Source: Microbacterium sp.
Lineage (GTDB): Bacteria; Actinomycetota; Actinomycetes; Actinomycetales; Microbacteriaceae
Assembly: GCF_017305435.1 (NCBI RefSeq)
Contig: NZ_JAFKIP010000002.1
Coordinates: 558,001 to 622,000 of the forward strand
DNA length: 64,000 nt
Direction of reading: 5' to 3'
Of the stretch, positions 58,436-64,000 are shown in pieces. A program made the translations under genes and the position numbers. Each line of letters starts with the position of its first letter. The first letter of the stretch is position 1. A model generated the notes under the pieces. It ran no database searches, was not told the DNA's origin, and saw only the letters and a program-made list of their open reading frames with translations.

Positions 58436-58630
58436 ATGACACACCACCACAACGGCGACGCGACCGACAACGCAGAACTGGTCACGGACCCGGTCTGCGG
58501 GATGCTGATCGACCCTGCGACAGCCGCCGCAACCCGAGAGCACGACGGCACGACGTTCTACTTCTGCTCAATCGGATGCGCCAAGGCTTTCGACGCGGAT
58601 CCCCACCGATACGGACACCCACACCGGTGA
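58436..58630 (+). CDS. YHS-domain protein
   Basis: The 64-residue protein has a YHS core: LVTDPVCGMLIDPATAAA and FYFCSIGCAKAFDADPHRY, with the paired Cys typical of the domain. It also has His-rich ends. YHS modules are often fused to or next to copper ATPases. It lies 38 bases after the ATPase gene, with GAGGAGAATCCC before the ATG. Confidence 0.85.
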   Translation: MTHHHNGDATDNAELVTDPVCGMLIDPATAAATREHDGTTFYFCSIGCAKAFDADPHRYGHPHR

Positions 58631-58701
58631 CGGTCCGGCAGTACTGGTGGGGCGTGGACCGCCATGCGCACCCACCGCGAGCACATCGGCTAAGCAGGTA
58701 A

Positions 58702-58938
58702 CCCCTCGACAGCGCCGCCGCTGACGCCCGGCGGCGCGGCCTCCTCGTCCACGAGCTGGAAGAGGCCGCGATCACCGACCGTGCAGCCCGCATCAGCGCC
58801 CTCCGCAGCGGCACGACCCCCACGGGCGGGCTGTACGCCCGCGACGCATCCGGACTCGCCACCGACTACGAGAACATCGCCCGCGAGCTGCTGACCCGCG
58901 TCGCGGACATCGAGCAGGAAGTGAGCGTCGCATCATGA
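58702..58938 (+). pseudogene. C-terminal remnant of a probable ParA-family ATPase
   Basis: An open frame of 78 codons without a start begins directly after a stop codon at 58699-58701. It ends GLATDYENIARELLTRV... then TGA, overlapping the next ATG (ATGA). The sequence (LLVHELEEAAITDRAAR, then the tail) looks like the last quarter of a ParA-type protein, which would normally precede a small DNA-binding partner, as here. The rest of the gene is missing, so this is a junction where a neighbouring segment was lost or inserted. The family assignment is moderate. Confidence 0.5.
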
Positions 58939-59540
58939 GCGAACCGCAGATCGAGCGCCCCAACCTTGCAGACGCCTTCAAAGGCTCCGGCAGCGGCCGC
59001 GCAGCCAGCCTCGGCGGCCTCCTACCCAAGAACACCCGCCCCGCCGACCCCGCGACGGCCGACACGGCAGTAGCAGTCGAGCCGGCCGCCCCGCGGCAGA
59101 AGCCGACGCCCAACCCCGCCACCGAACGCCCGACGGCTGTTCGCCGCGCCGCGGCACAGCACGCGGGCGTGCAGAACGTCGCCGTCTACCTCGAGCCCGA
59201 CATCCTCGCCCTTGTCCGCGCCGCCAAGACCCGCACCACGACAGCGGGGGAGCCGGACAAGACCTACGACGAACTCCTCGTCGACGCCCTCGACCACATC
59301 CCCACCGAGCAGCTGCGCGCCGAGTTCGCCAGCGCACCCACCGAGCACAGCGCAGGCCCGCTGCAACGCCGCGCCCGCCGCGCACGAGGCAGCGGCGGCA
59401 TCCAGATCCAGCTACGCCTCGACGGCGACCAACGTCGCGCACTCGACGAGCTCACCGCCGATGCCGGCGCGCCCTCGCGCAGCGCGCTCGTCGCCGCGGC
59501 CTACCGGCTGCACCTCGCCCCGCACGACCACGAGAGCTAA
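58935..59540 (+). CDS. Plasmid-type DNA-binding (ribbon-helix-helix-like) protein
   Basis: The 201-residue protein has an unstructured Pro/Ala-rich start (MSEPQIERPNLADAFKGSG), a middle helical part (VQNVAVYLEPDILALVRAAK), and a C-terminal segment IQIQLRLDGDQRRALDELTA followed by APSRSALVAAAYRLHL that resembles a ribbon-helix-helix fold. It is the probable partner of the truncated ParA. It is translationally coupled to that remnant, which shows the two were one operon. The 293 bases after it (59541-59833) hold nothing recognisable. Confidence 0.65.
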   Translation: MSEPQIERPNLADAFKGSGSGRAASLGGLLPKNTRPADPATADTAVAVEPAAPRQKPTPNPATERPTAVRRAAAQHAGVQNVAVYLEPDILALVRAAKTRTTTAGEPDKTYDELLVDALDHIPTEQLRAEFASAPTEHSAGPLQRRARRARGSGGIQIQLRLDGDQRRALDELTADAGAPSRSALVAAAYRLHLAPHDHES

Positions 59541-59833
59541 CCGGCTCAACCGACGCAATCATGCGACGACAGCACACCACAGCGAGCCGACACGGAGGCC
59601 GGCCCGCAGAAGGAGCCGCTGCGCGGCGCAGACACTCTCACGCACTCTTTGACCTGTCCGGCTGTCGAGGATACGACGGCTCCACTGCGGGCCAACGGCT
59701 TTCGCGGCATATCCTCCCTCGCTGCGCTCAGTCCGGTATTCCACGGTCCGTTGCTCCCTCCGCTGCGCCCGCCGCTAATCCCTCGATTGCCGGAAGGCAA
59801 AGAGAAACGGTTGGTAAGGAGAAGGGCAGAGCA

Positions 59834-60079
59834 ATGGCTGAGCAGATCACGGTGTACACCACCGGCCCGGCATGCGCACGCTGCACGCTGACCAAGAACG
59901 TGATGACGAGCAAGGGGATCGCGTTCGTCGAGGTGAACATCAGGGACGACGAGGCGGCACGCACGTATGTCGTGGAGGACCTGGGCTACACCGAGGCACC
60001 CGTCGTCGTCATCACCGACGAGGACCACTGGAGCGGCTTCCGCCCCGACCACATCGACCGGATCGCCAACAACCGATAG
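59834..60079 (+). CDS. NrdH-type glutaredoxin-like protein
   Basis: The 81-residue protein has a thioredoxin-fold redox motif CARC in TTGPACARCTLTK near residues 14-17 and the cis-proline segment EAPVVVI near residue 55. It matches NrdH-type redoxins, with GFRPDHIDRI near the end. The ATG at 59834 follows GGTAAGGAGAAGGGCAGAGCA. It is 9 bases upstream of ssb and looks like plasmid backbone rather than ribonucleotide reductase context. Confidence 0.82.
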   Translation: MAEQITVYTTGPACARCTLTKNVMTSKGIAFVEVNIRDDEAARTYVVEDLGYTEAPVVVITDEDHWSGFRPDHIDRIANNR

Positions 60080-60088
60080 GAGAGAACC

Positions 60089-60451
60089 ATGTCCGTCCGC
60101 ACCATCGCCGGAAACCTGGCCGCCGACCCCGAGGTCGTGCAGGCCGGGAGCATCCAGATCACCAAGCTCCGCGTCATCGAGAACACGGGGGAGTACCGAC
60201 AGGACAAGTGGCAGGCCCACGACACCCCCACGACGCACTTCATCGAGGCCCGGTTCGAGCTGGGCGAGAACGCGGCCGCCTCCCTGCACAAGGGCGACGC
60301 CGTAATCGTCACCGGCCGCGAGCACACGTCGAGCTGGGGCGAGGACGCCAACAAGCAGTATGGCCGCGTCATCGACGCCGACAGCATCGGCGCGGACCTC
60401 GCTCGCGCGACCGTCACCATCAGCCGGAACACCCGCGACGACCAGCAGTAG
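60089..60451 (+). CDS. Single-stranded DNA-binding protein (second copy)
   Basis: The 120-residue OB-fold protein has SVRTIAGNLAADPEVVQAG, the THFIEARFELGENAAASLHKGD strand, here split, and VIVTGREHTSSW. It differs strongly from the SSB at 29445. It ends TRDDQQ, without the usual acidic DDDIPF tip. A perfect hairpin follows at 60461. Confidence 0.82.
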   Translation: MSVRTIAGNLAADPEVVQAGSIQITKLRVIENTGEYRQDKWQAHDTPTTHFIEARFELGENAAASLHKGDAVIVTGREHTSSWGEDANKQYGRVIDADSIGADLARATVTISRNTRDDQQ

Positions 60452-60460
60452 CCACCTACG

Positions 60461-60492
60461 ACACGGCCGGGGCCCCACCGCCCCGGCCGTGT
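60461..60492 (+). terminator. Perfect hairpin after the second ssb
   Basis: ACACGGCCGGGGC / GCCCCGGCCGTGT is a perfect 13-bp stem with a six-base loop (CCCACC). No T run follows. It separates the redoxin-ssb pair from the next gene and is probably a terminator. Confidence 0.75.
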
Positions 60493-60518
60493 CCGTGACG
60501 TCAGAGAAGGTAAGAAAC

Positions 60519-60878
60519 ATGGCCGTGAACGAAGAACACCGTCAGGTTGAGGTCGCCCGCGACCTCTCATCCCAGGCTAGAATCCTCGTGCACTCGACCC
60601 GAGACGTCCCGGCGCCGTTCGATTCCTACACGCTTCTTGGTGAGCTGGTCGCCACCGTCGACGACCTCGAACAGGTCTGTCAGCAGCTCGGGGCCTGGCA
60701 CTCACGCGTCGTCGACGGCGAGCACTACGCCGGCGAGGACAACCGAGGGGATGGGGCGACAGGAACCGTCACCGCCTCTGCCGAGCTCCAACGGGCCGCC
60801 GCCGCGCTCGGCGCCGCCTCCGAAGCCCTCCGAGCCGCGCATTCCGCGAACGGCGTGGTGCGCTGGTTCGACGCATGA
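60519..60878 (+). CDS. Helical protein homologous to the transfer gene at 33775
   Basis: The 119-residue protein has the same plan as the protein at 33775: STRDVPAPFDSYTLLGELV, then VDDLEQVCQQLGAWHS, a GEHYAG loop and an Ala-rich helix (LQRAAAALGAASEALRAAHS). The ATG follows AGAGAAGGTAAGAAAC. It overlaps the next gene by four bases. Its presence links the plasmid-like part to the transfer module. The function is unknown. Confidence 0.7.
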   Translation: MAVNEEHRQVEVARDLSSQARILVHSTRDVPAPFDSYTLLGELVATVDDLEQVCQQLGAWHSRVVDGEHYAGEDNRGDGATGTVTASAELQRAAAALGAASEALRAAHSANGVVRWFDA

Positions 60879-61219
60879 GCAGCGCACGAACTTATGTGCA
60901 GCGACTCGTCGACGCCATGCTCGACGCTGCTCAGTCCGCTGCCCCGAAAGCCGAGCACAGCATCACCCTGACGCCCGAGAACTCGCTTCTGCTCCCGATC
61001 CACGCCACCGAGCTGCCCCGCATCGTCGACGGCGTGGACGGCGCATACCGCGGCCACGTCTACCGCGACTGCATGGTGTGGGATCAACTTGTCCTCGATC
61101 ACCTGGTCATCGTGACGCCCGTCGTCGGCCGGGTCACCGAGGATTCGCATGGACCGACCTACTTTGGCGACCTGCGGAGCGGCACCTTCGGCACCGAACC
61201 GCCGCCGAGCGAGGAATAG
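60875..61219 (+). CDS. Hypothetical protein, 114 residues
   Basis: This small protein begins MSSARTYVQRLVDAMLDA and has a beta-rich second half (YRGHVYRDCMVWDQLVLDHLV, split). It is translationally coupled to the gene at 60519 (ATGA). I do not recognise a family. Composition and coupling support that it is a real gene. Confidence 0.62.
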   Translation: MSSARTYVQRLVDAMLDAAQSAAPKAEHSITLTPENSLLLPIHATELPRIVDGVDGAYRGHVYRDCMVWDQLVLDHLVIVTPVVGRVTEDSHGPTYFGDLRSGTFGTEPPPSEE

Positions 61220-61307
61220 CCCCATGCGCAGCAATGCCCCGACCGCACTCTCTCTCGGCCGGGGCGTTGTACGCGACAATAGAGCCACCGAGCGACAGGA
61301 GAGCGCC

Positions 61308-61574
61308 GTGAAGATCCCCAAGGCCTTACGGCTGTGGTGGCACGACGGCGCCGGAGTGCGCGTTCTCCGCTACAGTGGCCGCCAGTGGACCGTCCAGGCC
61401 CTCGTGAGCTTCATCTGCACCCTGGCCAGCCTCATACCTGTGGAGAGCTTCCTGGGCCGCTCCATGCTCGTCGTCGTGCCGTACCTCCTGGTGCCGGCCG
61501 GTCTCGCCGCTGCGGCCTTCGCGATCACCGCCGCGGTGCTGACACACCGGTTCCGGCGCACAAGCCGAGGCTGA
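61308..61574 (+). CDS. Small two-helix membrane protein
   Basis: The 88-residue protein starts at GTG 61308 (VKIPKALRLWWHD), preceded by GACAGGAGAGCGCC. It has two hydrophobic helices (about residues 28-46 and 54-78) and a basic end (TAAVLTHRFRRTSRG). It is the last gene of the plasmid-like block. The function is unknown; the 116 bases after it contain no gene that I can support. Confidence 0.6.
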   Translation: MKIPKALRLWWHDGAGVRVLRYSGRQWTVQALVSFICTLASLIPVESFLGRSMLVVVPYLLVPAGLAAAAFAITAAVLTHRFRRTSRG

Positions 61575-61690
61575 CGTTTGCAGCTTCGACCGGGAGTCTC
61601 ATGCACAGGGCGAGTACGCCCACCGTCTTGGATTCCCTACTCGGCGACGCGGCTGTGAATTCAATGCTGGGCGGAAGCCTTCAGCGTTCG

Positions 61691-62086
61691 TCAGCGTGCG
61701 AGGAACGTGGTCTTGATCTTGTGGGATACGGCGTCGCGCAATGGCCGCACCGCGTCGGCGTCCCATGCCTCCGGGTTGGGGAAAGACCATTCAAGAACCT
61801 CCCCACGGGGTGCGGACGGCAGTGCCAGCCCGGGCTTCATCAGTACCACGACGTCGGCGGCTTCCAGGTCGCCCGGGGTAACCGCGCGCGGCAGTCGATC
61901 GGTGATGTCCATCCCCAATTCCGCGACGGTCGCGGCCACGGCGGGGTTCACTTCCTCGGCGGGGGAAAGGCCGGCGGACTTGGCCGTGAATCGATCGCCG
62001 GCCAGGTGCTCCAGCAGCGCGGCGGCCAGTTGGGAGCGGCCCGCATTGTGCTGGCAGATGAACAAGACGGTCGGAATGCTTGGCAT
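61691..62086 (-). CDS. arsC: Arsenate reductase, low-molecular-weight phosphatase type
   Basis: The 131-residue protein has the PTP loop VLFICQHNAGRSQLAA near residue 7, with the catalytic Cys and the NxGRS signature. It has an actinobacterial mycothiol- or thioredoxin-linked ArsC size. It ends in an unusual HKIKTTFLAR tail. It is the last gene of the leftward ars operon. It reduces arsenate to arsenite for export by ACR3. Confidence 0.85.
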   Translation of the reverse strand: MPSIPTVLFICQHNAGRSQLAAALLEHLAGDRFTAKSAGLSPAEEVNPAVAATVAELGMDITDRLPRAVTPGDLEAADVVVLMKPGLALPSAPRGEVLEWSFPNPEAWDADAVRPLRDAVSHKIKTTFLAR

Positions 62087-62122
62087 TTGGGGTCTTCTCC
62101 TAAAATCCGTGGCGTTGGGGTG

Positions 62123-62329
62123 TCAGCTCGCGCATTGGGATTGGGCGCAGGAAGCGCAGCACATCTCCCTTTTGGGCGCGAGCTGGCGAGGGTTGCCGAC
62201 GACGTTGTTGAAGAATGACTCCTTCTCGCACTTGTGGAGATGCTCGGTGCAGAGAGCGGCGCCGCAGTGAGGACAGACGGCAACCGCGGGAACGGCGATG
62301 TCCAGAGTGGCGTGTTTATAACAGATCAT
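62123..62329 (-). CDS. DUF2180-type zinc-finger-like protein
   Basis: The 68-residue protein has MICYKHATLDIAVPAVAVC and then CPHCGAALC and a REMCCASCAQSQC end. The Cys and His spacing is that of DUF2180 proteins, which are frequent in actinobacterial ars operons. It is 36 bases from arsC. It may bind metal or arsenite; there is no established function. Confidence 0.75.
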   Translation of the reverse strand: MICYKHATLDIAVPAVAVCPHCGAALCTEHLHKCEKESFFNNVVGNPRQLAPKREMCCASCAQSQCAS

Positions 62330-62375
62330 GAGTGTTCCTTCAATGGTGGGCAACAGTGCTGCTGCTGCCGAGGGC

Positions 62376-63488
62376 TCAAGTGGTGATGTCCTGCACGCGT
62401 CGGCGATCGATGTGAAGATCCTCGTTGGTGGCGGGGAAAAGTCGACCGCGCAACGAGAGGGCGACGTAGACAAGTCCGACGAGCACCGGGACTTCGATGA
62501 GGGGACCGACAATGCCAGCCAGAGCTTGCCCGCTGGTGGCGCCGAAGGTGCCGATAGCGACGGCGATAGCGAGTTCGAAGTTGTTGCCGGCGGCCGTGAA
62601 AGCGAGCGTCGTGGTGCGTTCGTAGCTCAGGCCGATGGTCTTGCCAGTCCCGAACCCAATAAGGAACATCGCGATGAAGTAGGCCAGGAGGGGCAGGGCG
62701 ATGCGGGCGACGTCGAGGGGACGGTCGATGACTTGCTGCCCTTGAAGGGCGAAGAGCATGACGATCGTGAAGAGGAGGCCGCCGAGGGCGAGTGGGCTGA
62801 TCCGGGGGAGGAAGACCGTTTCGTACCAGGCGCGGCTGCGGCGGCGTTCTCCGATGCGGCGGGAGAGGTACCCAGCGAGTAAGGGGATACCGAGGAAAAC
62901 GAGCACGCTGAGGGTGATGGCCCAGATGGAGAACTCGGCGCTGGTTGTGGAGAGGCCCAGCCAGGTGGGAAGGATCTGCAAGTAGAACCAGCCGAGAGCG
63001 GCGAACGCGATCACTTGGAAGACGGAGTTGATGGCGACGAGGAAGGCTGCTGCTTCGCGGTCCCCACAGGCGAGATCGTTCCAGATGAGGACCATCGCGA
63101 TGCAGCGGGCAAGGCCAACAATGATGAGCCCGGTGCGGTATTCGGGGAGGTCGGGGAGGAGCAGCCAGGCAAGAGTGAACATCAGCGCGGGGCCGACGAG
63201 CCAGTTGAGGACCAGTGAGGAGATCAGTAGCCGCTTGTCGCGGGCGACGATCGCTGCGTCGGAGTACCGCACTTTGGCGAGGACGGGATACATCATGACC
63301 AGCAGTCCGACGGCGATGGGGATGCTGATGGTGCCGATCGACGCCGCGTGAAGGAATTCTCCGAAACCGGGGGCGAGGACGGCGAGGGCAAGACCTGCGC
63401 CCATGGCGAGCAGGATCCATACGGGCAGGTATCTGTCCAGTGTTCCCAGACGGGCGGGCGCGATAGTCGTGCTCACTTCACTCCTCAT
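62376..63488 (-). CDS. acr3: ACR3-family arsenite efflux transporter
   Basis: The 370-residue protein has ten helices. The ACR3 features are present: VGLARCIAMVLIWNDLACGD near residue 125, with the Cys important for transport, and FTAAGNNFELAIAVAIGTFG near residue 295. The start given is ATG 63488; GTG 63476 directly behind GAGGAG is an alternative that would shorten it by four residues. It would expel arsenite by proton-motive force. Confidence 0.93.
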   Translation of the reverse strand: MRSEVSTTIAPARLGTLDRYLPVWILLAMGAGLALAVLAPGFGEFLHAASIGTISIPIAVGLLVMMYPVLAKVRYSDAAIVARDKRLLISSLVLNWLVGPALMFTLAWLLLPDLPEYRTGLIIVGLARCIAMVLIWNDLACGDREAAAFLVAINSVFQVIAFAALGWFYLQILPTWLGLSTTSAEFSIWAITLSVLVFLGIPLLAGYLSRRIGERRRSRAWYETVFLPRISPLALGGLLFTIVMLFALQGQQVIDRPLDVARIALPLLAYFIAMFLIGFGTGKTIGLSYERTTTLAFTAAGNNFELAIAVAIGTFGATSGQALAGIVGPLIEVPVLVGLVYVALSLRGRLFPATNEDLHIDRRRVQDITT

Positions 63489-63523
63489 TCATAGATGAAC
63501 TTCGATATGAAGCGTAGCAGAAT

Positions 63524-63539
63524 ATCGACAGACGTCGAT
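63524..63539. promoter_or_regulatory. Inverted repeat between arsR and acr3, possible ArsR operator
   Basis: ATCGAC / GTCGAT (63524-63529, 63534-63539) is a perfect inverted repeat with four bases between. Related ATCGA/TCGAT words recur at the window end in front of arsR. It lies in the 74-base gap upstream of acr3. Confidence 0.45.
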
Positions 63540-63562
63540 GCTCTCCGTGGAGCGGCTGAGTC

Positions 63563-63931
63563 TTATGCGGTGGCGAAGAAGCGCGATACCCGGTCGAGAG
63601 CCCCCGGTACGAGAGTGAAATAGGCCCAGGTTGCGCGCTTGCTACGGGTGAGGAACCCCGCCGCGGTGAGGACCTTCAAGTGGTGCGAGACGGTCGGCTG
63701 ACTGAGGCCGATGGGTTCGATCAGGTCGCACACGCAGGCTTCCGAGTTCTCGGATGCGGCAACGATGGAAAGCAGCCGCAGGCGGGCGGGGTCCGCCAGA
63801 GCCTTCATGGTCAGAGCCAGGGCCTCGGCCTCCTCCACAGTCATCGGTTCACGAACGAGCGAGGTGCAGCAGCTATCAGCGCCGGTCTCGGCGATGGCAG
63901 TGATGTCGGTGACGTCGAGCGTGGTGACCAT
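63563..63931 (-). CDS. arsR: ArsR-family arsenic-sensing repressor
   Basis: The 122-residue winged-helix protein has the core MKALADPARLRLLSIVA near residue 42, a metal site in SEACVCDLIEP near residue 64, and recognition helix LSQPTVSHHLKVL. An N-terminal Cys pair (DSCCTSL) is also present. It heads the leftward operon arsR-acr3-DUF2180-arsC. Arsenite would release it from DNA. Confidence 0.92.
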   Translation of the reverse strand: MVTTLDVTDITAIAETGADSCCTSLVREPMTVEEAEALALTMKALADPARLRLLSIVAASENSEACVCDLIEPIGLSQPTVSHHLKVLTAAGFLTRSKRATWAYFTLVPGALDRVSRFFATA

Positions 63932-63934
63932 GCA

Positions 63935-64000
63935 TCGACAATAGCCGATATTGACAGGGATCTATAGGGCGAGTAGGAATGAACATCGAAGCTTGTCGAT
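63935..64000. promoter_or_regulatory. Divergent ars promoter region with inverted repeats
   Basis: CAATA-gccga-TATTG (63939-63953) and ATCGA...TCGAT (63985-63989, 63996-64000) are inverted repeats. TTGACA (63951-63956) with TAGGAA (63974-63979) after 17 bases resembles a rightward promoter. A rightward gene outside the window is therefore likely to be co-regulated with arsR. Confidence 0.45.

Larger units (their letters stand above)
21098..64000. mobile_element. Mosaic integrative (conjugative) element at tRNA-Ala, right end outside the window
   Basis: All DNA after the tRNA is accessory: integrase module, cargo, transfer module, a regulatory cluster, metal resistances and plasmid-like relics. 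The left attachment site should be the tRNA 3' end. I searched by eye for a second copy of its last about 25 bases further right and found none, so the right boundary lies beyond 64000, or the metal-resistance part is a separate neighbouring element. No relaxase gene was recognised. Confidence 0.7.

Noticed and set aside
59541-59833. A gene in the gap between the 58935 gene and the redoxin gene
   Set aside because: Frames here have no ribosome binding site, poor codon use and no recognisable sequence; the redoxin is best started at 59834.

Overview
The window looks like chromosome of a high-GC actinobacterium of the family Microbacteriaceae, most likely Microbacterium or a close relative. This rests on the gene order ileS-folC-DUF4233-ndk, rne-rplU-rpmA-obg-proB-proA-nadD-rsfS, on an actinobacterial-type T-box in front of ileS, on strongly G/C-ending codons, and on frequent four-base ATGA/GTGA gene overlaps. 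No species can be named from sequence reading alone.

Positions 1-21097 are ordinary core chromosome: valS (cut by the window edge), a frameshifted DUF559 endonuclease gene flanked by two 90-bp repeats, an acetyltransferase and pentapeptide-repeat pair, ileS with its T-box, folC, a DUF4233 membrane protein, ndk, a vitamin K epoxide reductase-like protein, rne, the rplU-rpmA-obg-proB cluster, proA, nadD, rsfS and finally a tRNA-Ala(GGC) gene.

From 21098 to the end everything is accessory DNA. An excisionase-like gene and a tyrosine integrase sit directly behind the tRNA, so this is the left end of an integrative element. The right end is not inside the window. A conjugation module (28862-44638, all leftward) encodes an antirestriction ArdC-like protein, a primase-polymerase, a DUF2637 protein, a ParB-like protein, a M23 peptidase, two DUF6112 proteins, a VirB6/TrbL-like protein, a SCO6880-type protein, a frameshifted VirB4-like ATPase, a TraG/VirD4-type coupling protein and an SSB. 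No relaxase was found. Cargo at 24470-28653 is an ABC exporter with a divergent two-component system.

At 44869-48160 four regularly spaced copies of a 14-bp palindrome lie in front of a rightward operon: XRE-type regulator, ImmA/IrrE-type protease, DUF6545 (MAB_1171c-like) membrane protein and alpha/beta hydrolase. The operators face both this operon and the leftward transfer operon. The arrangement suggests a control or signalling switch for the element and is the best candidate here for an undescribed system.

Positions 48438-63931 carry metal resistance: a CmtR-like sensor with a cation diffusion facilitator; a copper block (cysteine-rich storage protein, two DUF305 proteins, CsoR, CopZ, CopA, a second P-type ATPase with an unusual CPD motif, a YHS protein); and an arsenic block (ArsR, ACR3, DUF2180, ArsC). 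Between copper and arsenic blocks lies a plasmid-like relic (58702-61574) with a truncated ParA-like end, a DNA-binding protein, a NrdH-type redoxin, a second SSB and a homologue of a transfer-module gene. The island is therefore a mosaic built from more than one mobile element.
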